Part shown: positions 1 through 9,220 of the stretch, piece after piece
Layout of the letters: every line of letters begins with the position of its first letter
Numbering within the stretch: the first letter of the stretch is position 1
From: Alphaproteobacteria bacterium
GTDB lineage: Bacteria > Pseudomonadota > Alphaproteobacteria > Rhodobacterales > Rhodobacteraceae
Assembly: GCA_030433335.1 (NCBI GenBank)
Contig: JAUILL010000008.1
Location: 62,001 to 126,000 of the forward strand
Direction: 5' to 3'
Length of the DNA: 64,000 nucleotides
The notes under the pieces: generated by a model
What the model saw: the letters and a program-made list of their open reading frames with translations, nothing else
Databases searched by the model: none
Told to the model about the DNA's origin: nothing
Translations under genes and position numbers: made by a program

Positions 1-82
1 TTCGGACGAATATCAGGCCGCCTTGGCACATGCCAAAGGCGCAGCTGAGCGTGATCTGGTGATCGTCGAACTTACTGAATAA
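1..82 (+). CDS. C-terminal end of a DUF1330-type protein (partial)
   Basis: Only the last 26 codons are in the window, read in the frame that ends with TAA at 80-82. The tail contains EYQAALAHAK and then DLVIVELTE. This resembles the usual end of the small DUF1330 (dimeric ferredoxin-fold) proteins, where an EYQAAL segment comes before a final beta strand of the type DLVIIEG. The function of that family is not established. The gene converges on typA and the two share a terminator hairpin just downstream. The family call rests on remembered similarity of a short tail, so confidence is moderate. The start lies outside the window. Confidence 0.5.
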   Translation, partial: SDEYQAALAHAKGAAERDLVIVELTE

Positions 83-123
83 TCGGATGTCTTGGCCGCC
101 ACGGCGGCCAACTTCGCAAAACA

Positions 124-153
124 AAAGGCCCCGAGGATCACCTCGGGGCCTTT
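124..153. terminator. Bidirectional rho-independent terminator
   Basis: A perfect 13-bp inverted repeat (AAAGGCCCCGAGG, loop ATCA, then the complement) lies between the stop of the upstream plus-strand gene (82) and the stop of minus-strand typA (160). The stem ends in A residues on one side and T residues on the other, so it can terminate transcription from both directions. This fits the convergent gene arrangement. Confidence 0.85.
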
Positions 154-159
154 GCTATT

Positions 160-1977
160 TTAGGCTTGTTTCGCCATCCGCTTCCGCTCGTGCGGATCAA
201 GATAGCGCTTGCGCAGACGGATCTTGTTCGGCGTCACTTCGACCAGCTCGTCGTTGTCGATATAGGCAATCGCCTCTTCCAGCGACAGCGTGATCGGGGT
301 GGTCAGGCGAACCGCTTCGTCGGTGCCCGAGGCACGAACGTTGGTCAGCTTTTTACCCTTCAGCGGGTTCACTTCCAGATCGTTGTCACGGCTGTGCTCG
401 CCGATGATCATACCGGTGTAAACCTCTTCCTGAGCACCGATGAACATCTTGCCACGGTCTTCCAAGTTCCACAGAGCATAGGCAACCGATTGGCCGTTCT
501 CCATCGAGATCAGGACGCCTGCGCGGCGGCCCGGGATCGCACCCTTGTGGGGCGCCCACTCGTGGAACACGCGGTTCATCACGCCGGTACCGCGGGTATC
601 GGTCAGGAATTCACCGTGATAGCCGATCAAGCCGCGCGAAGGCACATACGCGATGATGCGGGTCTTACCGGCACCAGCGGGTTTCATTTCGGCCAGCTCA
701 CCCTTGCGCGCACCGGTGATCTTTTCGATCACGGCACCCGAATAATCATCATCCACGTCGATGGTGACTTCTTCGATGGGCTCCATGCGCTGACCGTCAA
801 CTTCGCGGAACAGAACCTGAGGACGCGAGATCGACAGCTCGAACCCTTCGCGGCGCATGTTCTCGATCAGAACGCCCATCTGGAGTTCGCCGCGACCGGC
901 GACTTCAAAGGCTTCACCACCGGGGGTGTCGCTGATCTGGATCGCAACGTTCGACTCGGCTTCTTTCATCAGGCGGTCACGAATGACACGGCTCTGGACC
1001 TTTTTACCATCGCGGCCCGCCAGCGGGCTGTCGTTGATGCCAAAGGTCACTGTGATGGTCGGCGGGTCGATCGGCTGTGCGGGCAGAGGCTCGTTCACCG
1101 AAGGGGCAACCAGCGAATCCGCAACGGTCGCTTTGGTCATGCCCGAGATGGTGACGATGTCGCCTGCTACCGCTTCGTCGATGGGCTGCTGACCCAAGCC
1201 GCGGAACGCGAGAATTTTCGCAACGCGGAAGTTCTCGATCAGCTCGCCGGTGCGCGACAATGCCTTCAGGCTGTCACCGGTTTTCAGGGTGCCTGCTTCG
1301 ACGCGGCCCGTCAGAATGCGGCCGAGGAAGTTGTCGCTGCCCAGAGTGGTCGCCAGCATCTGAAAGGGCTCACCGGCCTTTTCCTGCTGTTTGGGCGACG
1401 GCACGTGATCGACGATCAGGTCAAACAGAGCGTGCAGGTTCTCGCGGGGACCGTCGAGTTCCATGTCACACCAGCCGGCGCGGCCCGAGGCGTACATGGT
1501 CGGGAAGTCCAGCTGCTCTTCGTTTGCACCAAGGTTGGCGAAAAGGTCGAAGCACTCGTCCAGCGCGCGGTCAGGTTCGCCATCGGGCTTGTCGACTTTG
1601 TTCACGACCACGATGGGGCGCAGACCCAGAGCCAGAGCCTTGGAGGTCACGAATTTGGTCTGGGGCATCGGGCCTTCGGCCGCGTCGACCAGCAGAACAA
1701 CGCCGTCTACCATGCTCAGGATACGCTCGACCTCGCCGCCAAAGTCGGCGTGACCGGGGGTATCCACGATGTTGATGCGCGTTCCGTTCCACTCGACGCT
1801 GGTTGCTTTGGCCAGGATAGTAATCCCGCGCTCGCGTTCCAGATCGTTGCTGTCCATGGCGCGTTCGTCCACGGCCTGGTTTTCACGGAAGGCACCCGAT
1901 TGTTTCAGAAGCGCATCGACCAACGTAGTTTTGCCGTGGTCAACGTGCGCGATGATCGCGATATTGCGAAGATCCAT
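160..1977 (-). CDS. typA: Ribosome-associated GTPase TypA/BipA
   Basis: Translational GTPase of the EF-G family that binds 70S ribosomes. It is known to help 50S assembly and growth under stress such as cold. At 605 residues it has the usual full length. The N-terminal G domain shows the P-loop AHVDHGKT at residues 10-17, DTPGH at 72-76 and an NKVDKPD specificity motif near 126. Domain II, the EF-G-like domains III and V, and the BipA-specific C-terminal domain follow, the last ending in a basic region ([14 protein letters not shown]). It starts at MDLRNIA. Terminator hairpins on both sides separate it from its neighbours, so it is probably monocistronic. Confidence 0.95.
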   Translation of the reverse strand: MDLRNIAIIAHVDHGKTTLVDALLKQSGAFRENQAVDERAMDSNDLERERGITILAKATSVEWNGTRINIVDTPGHADFGGEVERILSMVDGVVLLVDAAEGPMPQTKFVTSKALALGLRPIVVVNKVDKPDGEPDRALDECFDLFANLGANEEQLDFPTMYASGRAGWCDMELDGPRENLHALFDLIVDHVPSPKQQEKAGEPFQMLATTLGSDNFLGRILTGRVEAGTLKTGDSLKALSRTGELIENFRVAKILAFRGLGQQPIDEAVAGDIVTISGMTKATVADSLVAPSVNEPLPAQPIDPPTITVTFGINDSPLAGRDGKKVQSRVIRDRLMKEAESNVAIQISDTPGGEAFEVAGRGELQMGVLIENMRREGFELSISRPQVLFREVDGQRMEPIEEVTIDVDDDYSGAVIEKITGARKGELAEMKPAGAGKTRIIAYVPSRGLIGYHGEFLTDTRGTGVMNRVFHEWAPHKGAIPGRRAGVLISMENGQSVAYALWNLEDRGKMFIGAQEEVYTGMIIGEHSRDNDLEVNPLKGKKLTNVRASGTDEAVRLTTPITLSLEEAIAYIDNDELVEVTPNKIRLRKRYLDPHERKRMAKQA

Positions 1978-2036
1978 GAGTTCAGCCTTTTCCTATTCCC
2001 GCGCGGGTTACATCGCACTCGCAGAAAAAGCCAGAA

Positions 2037-2060
2037 TTAAAGCGGCCCGAAGGCCGCTTC
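2037..2060 (-). terminator. Terminator downstream of recA
   Basis: Read on the minus strand, the recA stop is followed by a GC-rich hairpin with an 8-bp stem (AAGCGGCC, loop TTCG, GGCCGCTT) and then TTTAATT. This ends the recA transcript before typA. Confidence 0.75.
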
Positions 2061-2079
2061 TTTTGTAACTGTGTCGGTA

Positions 2080-3153
2080 TCAGTCGTCCGAGACCACGTC
2101 GTCGCCGTCTGCTTCGTTGAACGAGAAATCCAGCCCGTGTGCAGCGCGGATCTTGTCTTCGATCTCGTCCGCGATTGACGGATTCTCTTTCAAGAAGTTC
2201 TTGGCATTCTCGCGGCCCTGCCCGATCCGTTCGTCCCCATAGGAGAACCACGCGCCGGACTTGTTCACGACACCAGCTTTGACACCCAAATCAAGGAGTT
2301 CGCCGTTCTTCGAGATACCCTCGCCATACATGATGTCGAATTCAACCTGCTTGAACGGCGGAGCAACCTTGTTCTTGACCACTTTGACGCGGGTGGCGTT
2401 ACCGACAACTTCGTCACGGTCCTTGAGCGCCCCAATGCGGCGGATGTCCAGACGCACCGAGCTATAGAACTTCAGCGCGTTACCACCGGTTGTCGTTTCG
2501 GGGCTTCCGAACATGACGCCAATTTTCATACGGATTTGGTTAATAAAGATCACGGTACACTTCGAACGGTTGATCGAACCGGTCAGCTTGCGCATCGCTT
2601 GGCTCATCAGGCGGGCCTGAACGCCGACGCTCGAATCACCCATGTCGCCTTCAAGTTCGCTCTTGGGCGTCAGCGCCGCAACCGAGTCGACGACAACCAT
2701 ATTCACCGCACCCGAACGCACCAGCGTATCGGTGATTTCCAACGCCTGCTCCCCAGTATCGGGCTGCGAGATCAGCAGCTCGTCCAGATTCACACCCAGC
2801 TTTTTCGCATACTGAGGGTCCAGAGCGTGCTCTGCGTCGACGAACGCGCAAACCCCACCCTTCTTCTGCTCTTCCGCGATGCAGTGCAGGGTCAGCGTGG
2901 TTTTACCCGAGCTTTCAGGACCATAGATTTCGATGATCCGGCCCTTGGGCAGACCGCCAATGCCGAGCGCGATGTCGAGCCCCAGCGAACCGGTCGATGT
3001 CGACTCAATCTCTCCCATGGGGTTGTTCTGCCCCAGCTTCATGATCGAGCCCTTACCGAACTGCCGTTCGATTTGCGCCAAAGCGCTGTCCAGCGCCTTT
3101 TGCTTGTCTGCCTGTGATTTGCTGTCCATGCTCAAAAGATCTGCCATTGCCAT
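2080..3153 (-). CDS. recA: Recombinase RecA
   Basis: DNA-dependent ATPase. It forms the presynaptic filament for homologous recombination and, as a coprotease, triggers LexA autocleavage. With the start chosen here the protein has 357 residues, normal for alphaproteobacterial RecA. The Walker A motif GPESSGKT is at residues 78-85 and the [11 protein letters not shown]2-region motif is present. The C-terminus is acidic ([10 protein letters not shown]). An upstream in-frame start at 3231 would add 26 unrelated residues and would put the promoter and LexA box inside the coding region. The start at 3153 (MAMADLL) has an AAGGAT ribosome-binding site about 8 bases upstream. A terminator follows the gene. 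Confidence 0.97.
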   Translation of the reverse strand: MAMADLLSMDSKSQADKQKALDSALAQIERQFGKGSIMKLGQNNPMGEIESTSTGSLGLDIALGIGGLPKGRIIEIYGPESSGKTTLTLHCIAEEQKKGGVCAFVDAEHALDPQYAKKLGVNLDELLISQPDTGEQALEITDTLVRSGAVNMVVVDSVAALTPKSELEGDMGDSSVGVQARLMSQAMRKLTGSINRSKCTVIFINQIRMKIGVMFGSPETTTGGNALKFYSSVRLDIRRIGALKDRDEVVGNATRVKVVKNKVAPPFKQVEFDIMYGEGISKNGELLDLGVKAGVVNKSGAWFSYGDERIGQGRENAKNFLKENPSIADEIEDKIRAAHGLDFSFNEADGDDVVSDD

Positions 3154-3202
3154 TGTCGCTATCCTTATTCCACACCCTGACACGGGCGGCAATCGTTGCG
3201 AT

Positions 3203-3217
3203 GTTCCCGTCTTGTTC
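3203..3217 (-). promoter_or_regulatory. LexA/SOS box of recA
   Basis: Perfect match to the alphaproteobacterial SOS box, two direct GTTC words separated by seven bases (GTTC-CCGTCTT-GTTC; GAAC-N7-GAAC on the recA strand). It lies immediately downstream of the proposed recA -10 element, where bound LexA would block transcription start. The consensus is established knowledge for Rhodobacter and other alphaproteobacteria. The match and its placement can be seen directly. Confidence 0.85.
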
Positions 3218-3218
3218 A

Positions 3219-3247
3219 CATATTGGACCAAAAAGAGAACATTGCAA
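3219..3247 (-). promoter_or_regulatory. recA promoter (sigma-70 type)
   Basis: On the minus strand a -35 element TTGCAA (3242-3247) is separated by exactly 17 bases from a -10 element AATATG (3219-3224). The SOS box starts one base further downstream. The spacing and the adjoining operator make this the likely recA promoter. Confidence 0.65.
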
Positions 3248-3327
3248 GAGAAACCTGATGGAAATAAGTTCGGGTATCTTGGTTAAAGCCCCGTTATCAT
3301 GGGGGCAAATTCAAGAAGAGGTCCCGT

Positions 3328-3924
3328 ATGTTGGTGTTTTGGAAGCAAAATCTGGCAATCTTGTCCGTGCCAAAAACAGGAACGACAGCACTTGAGGCAG
3401 CCCTGTCGCCTCATGCAGATATTGTGATCTCTAACCCGCCAGAACTGAAGCATCTGCCTGTTTATCGCTACTCCCGATTCATGGAAAAGATGTTCGACAA
3501 AGCCACGGGCCGAAAGCCCGAAACGGTGGCCGTTGTGCGCGAGCCGATCGACTGGCTCGGCAGTTGGTTCAGGTATCGCCAGCGGCCCGAGTTGCAGGGC
3601 CGCCCGAACTCGACTGCGGAGGTCAGTTTCGATGATTTTGTGCTGGAGTACACCAAAGGGAAGCCCGCGCCTTTTGCCAATGTGGGTTCTCAGGCGCGGT
3701 TCCTTGCGGGCGAAGACGACGCACTTTGCGGGGTCACCCACTTGTTCCGCTATGACCAGCTACACCAGTTATACGCCTTCCTGCAGGAACGTTTGGGACG
3801 CGAGATCGCAACCGAACGCATGAACGTTTCACCCGCTGGTCAATTGAACCTGTCTGACGAGGTCGCAGAGCACTTTCGGCGCAAATGCCCGCAGGAATTC
3901 GAACTCTACGAGAGCGTGAGGTAG
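3328..3924 (+). CDS. Sulfotransferase-fold protein, small
   Basis: This 198-residue protein has the two hallmarks of PAPS-dependent sulfotransferases. A 5'-phosphosulfate-binding loop (PKTGTTALEAAL) is at residues 15-26, and a 3'-phosphate-binding segment (VVREPIDWLGSWFRY) starts near residue 69. It lacks a signal peptide and is shorter than typical sulfotransferases (250-300 residues), so the acceptor is unknown. I recall relatives in Rhodobacterales genomes being labelled gamma-glutamyl kinase, which the motifs do not support. It is divergent from recA, and its 3' end faces the end of cckA with a three-base gap. Confidence 0.65.
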   Translation: MLVFWKQNLAILSVPKTGTTALEAALSPHADIVISNPPELKHLPVYRYSRFMEKMFDKATGRKPETVAVVREPIDWLGSWFRYRQRPELQGRPNSTAEVSFDDFVLEYTKGKPAPFANVGSQARFLAGEDDALCGVTHLFRYDQLHQLYAFLQERLGREIATERMNVSPAGQLNLSDEVAEHFRRKCPQEFELYESVR

Positions 3925-3927
3925 GCC

Positions 3928-6234
3928 TCAGGCCGCCTCTGCCCCCATCTGCGCCTGAACGGTGGCCGTCAAATCCGTCAGAGAGAAGGGTTTGGGCAAG
4001 AAGACTGAATTTGCGATAACTTTCTTGGCATCCTCGAAAGTTTCCTCTGCATAGCCCGAGACAAAAACAACGGGGATGCTGGGACGGTTGGCAAGCGCTT
4101 CGGCCACCCAAGTTGGGCCGTCTTTGCCCGGCATAATCACGTCAGTCACAACGACATCCACGTGGAACCCTGCTTCAGAGAACCGTTCCAACGCTTCCTC
4201 ACCCGAAGCGGCCTCAATGACCTCGTAGCCGCGCATCTGCAGAGCGCGGGTCGCGAAGGCCCGAACGGGTGCTTCGTCTTCGACCAGGAGAACGCGGCCT
4301 TCACCATGGCGAATGCGGACAGGTTCCGCAGGCGCAGCGACAACGACCTGTTCACTTTGATCCACTGGAAAGAGCAGATCAAAACGCGTCCCGCGACCCG
4401 GCGAACTGGTCAGAAAGATATAGCCCCCGCTCTGCTTGACGATCCCGTAGGCCGTCGAGAGCCCCAGCCCTGTCCCCTCGCCCGCCTTTTTTGACGTGAA
4501 GAAAGGTTCGAAAACCTTGTGCTGATGTTCAAAGGGAATGCCGACCCCTTCGTCCTCGACCGAGATCATGATGTAGCTGCCCGCGGGAATATGGGCACGA
4601 TCGCGCACTACTGGAAAATCATACTGGCATTCGGCGGATGTGATCCGGATTTCACCCCCTTCGGGCATCGCATCTCTGGCGTTCACAACCAGATTCATCA
4701 GAACCTGCTCCAATTGCCGCTTGTCCGCACGGATTGGCAAACGCGCCGCTTGCTGGGAGAAATTGAGGTTCACCTTCTCTCCCACAAGCCGGTTCAAGAG
4801 GTGCGTCAGCTCCGATAGGGTTGCGCCCACATCAAGTTGCTCTGGGTTCAAGGTCTGCTTGCGCGAGAACGCGAGCAATTGACCGACCAAAGCTCCCGCG
4901 CGATTGGCGTTCTGTGCAATCTGGATCAGATCGGCATATTCGGGGTCCTGCGGCTCGTGGCGCAGAAGCAGAAGATCGCAGTGTCCCGAAATCGCAGTCA
5001 GCAGGTTGTTAAAGTCGTGCGCCACGCCGCCCGCCAGTTGCCCCACCGCCTGCATCTTTTGGGTCTGAGCGAACTTCGCCTCCAACGCCTTGAGATCCGT
5101 TGCATCGGTTAACAGCACCATTACGCGCGATTTGTCCTGACCGTCTCGCTGCGGCGACAGCGTCACCTGAACGTAGCGCTCGCGCTCTTGCTCCAAGAGA
5201 CGCATGAACTCGGTTTGCCCGACGGCCTGCCCGCTTGCGACCTGCTGCAGCCAATCGCTCAGGGATCGGCCCAGCCCTTCGAGCACGCCAGACAGATGCG
5301 CGGGCAGCGGGCGCGGCGTGGCAGTGTCGCCATAAAGCAAACGTCGCGCCGCACGGTTTGCGGACAGAAGTGCGCCATCAGGGCTACAGCTCAGGATCGC
5401 AACAGGCAAGTGTTCGATGTCTGGTTGCTCAAGCCGCTGGACTGTGGCCGGAGGTGGCGCCAGCATAACCTCGCGACGACCGTTTTCGCGCGACAGATCG
5501 ACCACCAAATACTCTTTGATCCCACGCGCGCTGCGCAGAGAAATCAACTTGCCATGCTCCAGCGGCGGATCCAGAAACACATCGCGCACATTTCGCCGGC
5601 TGCCAGACACCAAATGGCGCAAAGCATTGTTCATCCACAAGATTGTACCATTTCGACCCAAGGCGAGATGAGGATGCTGGTGGTTACTCTCTGGCGCAGG
5701 ACGGTCCTCGATCACGGTGCGATTGCACAGGGTCCACAAAACGCGCTCACCTTCGAGCAGGGTCAACGACATGGAAAATGTATCATCCGCCAGTGCGCAG
5801 ACCCCTTGGGATTTGCGGCCCAAAAGACAATCCGCCAACAGATCTCTGCCCTTCTGCGCATCCTCCTGCAGGCTCGGAAAAATCGCGCAGCCAATCTCGG
5901 CACCAGGCAAGAGAACAGCCGCGCCTGGGCCAACCTGCAGAACATTCCCATCCTCGTCAGTGATCAGAGCAGGACAGGGGAATGCATCCAGCAACATCTC
6001 GGAGCGTTGAGTCATCGCCGCTTGGTGGCGCGGCAGGCTTAGCCGCAGAACCAAACCAAAGGTCAGCCCCGTAACCCCAAGCATCAAGAGGGTTGTGCCG
6101 ACCATCGCGATCGTCGACATCTCGGGCACCAGTGACAGCGCAGAGCCGACCCCGAGCAGGAAAACACCAAGCACCAAAGCCGCAACAGTCACGGGCGACT
6201 GGCGGAGCGCGTTCTTAATTTTTCTGTGCGGCAT
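3928..6234 (-). CDS. cckA: Hybrid sensor histidine kinase CckA
   Basis: Membrane-bound hybrid kinase that starts the CckA-ChpT-CtrA phosphorelay. In Rhodobacterales this relay controls motility, gene-transfer-agent release and related traits. The protein has 768 residues from the chosen start. Two membrane segments (about 16-36 and 41-63) are followed by PAS-like regions. The DHp H-box GGVAHDFNNLLTAI has its phosphorylated His near 406. The ATPase N-box (NLVVNARDAM, about 514) and DEGVGIP come next. A C-terminal receiver has phospho-acceptor Asp near 698 (VVTDVIMPG) and the conserved Lys near 748 (LPKPFS). The start at 6234 (MPHRK) has an AGAGG ribosome-binding site. An earlier in-frame start at 6309 would swallow the CtrA-type site. 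Confidence 0.9.
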   Translation of the reverse strand: MPHRKIKNALRQSPVTVAALVLGVFLLGVGSALSLVPEMSTIAMVGTTLLMLGVTGLTFGLVLRLSLPRHQAAMTQRSEMLLDAFPCPALITDEDGNVLQVGPGAAVLLPGAEIGCAIFPSLQEDAQKGRDLLADCLLGRKSQGVCALADDTFSMSLTLLEGERVLWTLCNRTVIEDRPAPESNHQHPHLALGRNGTILWMNNALRHLVSGSRRNVRDVFLDPPLEHGKLISLRSARGIKEYLVVDLSRENGRREVMLAPPPATVQRLEQPDIEHLPVAILSCSPDGALLSANRAARRLLYGDTATPRPLPAHLSGVLEGLGRSLSDWLQQVASGQAVGQTEFMRLLEQERERYVQVTLSPQRDGQDKSRVMVLLTDATDLKALEAKFAQTQKMQAVGQLAGGVAHDFNNLLTAISGHCDLLLLRHEPQDPEYADLIQIAQNANRAGALVGQLLAFSRKQTLNPEQLDVGATLSELTHLLNRLVGEKVNLNFSQQAARLPIRADKRQLEQVLMNLVVNARDAMPEGGEIRITSAECQYDFPVVRDRAHIPAGSYIMISVEDEGVGIPFEHQHKVFEPFFTSKKAGEGTGLGLSTAYGIVKQSGGYIFLTSSPGRGTRFDLLFPVDQSEQVVVAAPAEPVRIRHGEGRVLLVEDEAPVRAFATRALQMRGYEVIEAASGEEALERFSEAGFHVDVVVTDVIMPGKDGPTWVAEALANRPSIPVVFVSGYAEETFEDAKKVIANSVFLPKPFSLTDLTATVQAQMGAEAA

Positions 6235-6278
6235 ACCGTGCCTCTGACTGGAACCTGCTCGAGCTTCGCCCAAAACAA

Positions 6279-6294
6279 TTAAGGGCAGCTTAAC
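6279..6294 (-). promoter_or_regulatory. CtrA-type binding site upstream of cckA
   Basis: The sequence TTAA-GGGCAGC-TTAAC is an exact match to the full CtrA consensus (TTAA-N7-TTAAC). It sits 45 bases upstream of the cckA start codon, between cckA and the end of the RNA methyltransferase gene. Because the CckA relay phosphorylates CtrA, a site here suggests feedback. Binding is inferred, not shown. Confidence 0.65.
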
Positions 6295-6328
6295 AAATCC
6301 ACAGATCAATCAAAGGCAGAACAAAATT

Positions 6329-7492
6329 TTAAGCCTTTCGAAAGCCTGCGACAAAAAATCCGTCGCCGCCTTCGATGGGGGTAAAGAGACGCTCGGCCTC
6401 CAGTGTCCAGCCGGAATGCCTCTCTAAGAACGCTTCGACCTGTGCGCGGTTCTCGACCGACAGAACAGAACATGTGGCATAGGCAAGCACGCCACCTTCG
6501 GCGACCAAAGGCGCTGCATTGTCCAGGATTTGTGCCTGAAGACGGGTGACATCATCCAAAACGTCTGGCGTGAGCCTCCATTTCCCTTCGGGCGCTCGAC
6601 GCCAAGATCCTGCACCCGAGCATGGCGCGTCACACAAGACCACATCGTAGGGCCCCTGCGCCTTCAACTCCGATGTTTTTAAAATCCTTGCAGCAATGCC
6701 GGCTCGCGCAGCGCGGTCAGGCAAATCCTTCATCCGATTGGGGTTCGCATCATGCGCATAGATCGCGGCTTTGGTCTGCGCGGCCATCGCCAGCGTTTTG
6801 CCCCCACCCCCAGCACAATAGTCCAGAATGGTCCCAGCCTCGGGCAGCGGCAGGACATCCACCAAGGCTTGGCTCGCGGCGTCCTGCAATTCGACATCCC
6901 CCGTCAAATAGGCCGGGCTTTGCTTAATGCGGCGGGCATTCTCTGTGACCTCGACGGCGGACGGGGATAGGGGGTGCGGAACGGCAACAATACCATCAGC
7001 AGCCAAAGACGTGATGGCCTCTGACACCGAGGCTCGTTTCAGGTTCACCCGTAGGAAGACGGGCGCACGGCTGCGCTGAAGCTCCGCGACCCGATCAGCC
7101 CCCTCGCCAAGGCTGCCGCGCCAAAGGGGAACCAACCATTCAGGAATATCAAGCTGCTCCGCATCCGTCAGATCGGCGCGTATGCTGGCTTCTCCGTCAG
7201 TCAAGGGCGCAGGCGCGTGGCCCTCTCCTGTGAACAGCGTCGATAGATCTAACCCCGCCTGACGCAGGCACCCGATCATCAGCGCGCGTCCGTTCATTCC
7301 GCCGCCAATCGCGGCGCAGGACAACTTCTGGCGCAGCACATCGAACACATGGTCGCGGATCGCAGCACGGTCCTTGGAGCCTGCATACCGCGCGCCCCGA
7401 GCCCACGAGGTCAGAGCCTTTTCCGCAGGCTCGCCCGCGACGATCTGGTCCAGAATTTCAATTGCGGCCTGAATGCGTGCGGCAGGTGTCAT
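6329..7492 (-). CDS. RsmB/NOP2-family RNA 5-methylcytosine methyltransferase
   Basis: SAM-dependent methyltransferase predicted to form m5C in rRNA (RsmB-type). An N-terminal NusB-like RNA-binding region (about 1-130) precedes a Rossmann methyltransferase domain. The SAM-binding motif DYCAGGGGKT is at 224-233. The two cysteines of this family are visible: Cys291 in DAPCSG (product release) and Cys341 in ATCSVL (catalytic nucleophile). It has 387 residues, shorter than E. coli RsmB (429) but normal for alphaproteobacterial homologues. It lies downstream of guaB on the same strand with 74 bases between, so it could be co-transcribed. The exact target base cannot be read from sequence. Confidence 0.85.
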   Translation of the reverse strand: MTPAARIQAAIEILDQIVAGEPAEKALTSWARGARYAGSKDRAAIRDHVFDVLRQKLSCAAIGGGMNGRALMIGCLRQAGLDLSTLFTGEGHAPAPLTDGEASIRADLTDAEQLDIPEWLVPLWRGSLGEGADRVAELQRSRAPVFLRVNLKRASVSEAITSLAADGIVAVPHPLSPSAVEVTENARRIKQSPAYLTGDVELQDAASQALVDVLPLPEAGTILDYCAGGGGKTLAMAAQTKAAIYAHDANPNRMKDLPDRAARAGIAARILKTSELKAQGPYDVVLCDAPCSGAGSWRRAPEGKWRLTPDVLDDVTRLQAQILDNAAPLVAEGGVLAYATCSVLSVENRAQVEAFLERHSGWTLEAERLFTPIEGGDGFFVAGFRKA

Positions 7493-7516
7493 ACGCGCCC
7501 CCTTTGGAAATGGCAG

Positions 7517-7543
7517 AGGGCCGCCCGATCACCGGACGGCCCC
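7517..7543 (-). terminator. Hairpin after guaB, possible partial terminator
   Basis: An imperfect inverted repeat (GGGCCGCCCG / CGGACGGCCC, loop ATCAC) lies in the 74-base guaB-methyltransferase gap. There is no good U-run on the minus strand, so it may attenuate or protect the guaB mRNA rather than stop transcription fully. Confidence 0.4.
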
Positions 7544-7566
7544 TGTAAGTCACGTTCGCGTGGGCC

Positions 7567-9084
<1,518 letters not shown>

Positions 9085-9220
9085 CTATTTGCGCCGCACT
9101 GCAACATATCTGGGTTGCATGTCTGTCGGGGGCGACAGTTTTTCTGACGCTTCCGGCCTTTTCCTTGCCCAGATGCGGTCTATGATCGCGAGGCGCAACA
9201 GACTTTTCAGGAATATTCCC

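Noticed and set aside
166..2040. Long open frame antisense to typA
   Set aside because: A shadow of the GC-rich codon bias of typA; the translation is low-complexity with no family motif.
3164..3173. TTATTCCACA near recA, like a DnaA box
   Set aside because: It differs from TTATCCACA by an inserted base, and no cluster of boxes or origin features is present.
3154..3231. Longer N-terminus for RecA
   Set aside because: It would place the SOS box and promoter inside the gene; the shorter start has a better ribosome-binding site and matches the family.
3283..3297. TTAA-N7-TTAT, a near match to the CtrA site, before the sulfotransferase-like gene
   Set aside because: One mismatch in the second half-site and no terminal C.
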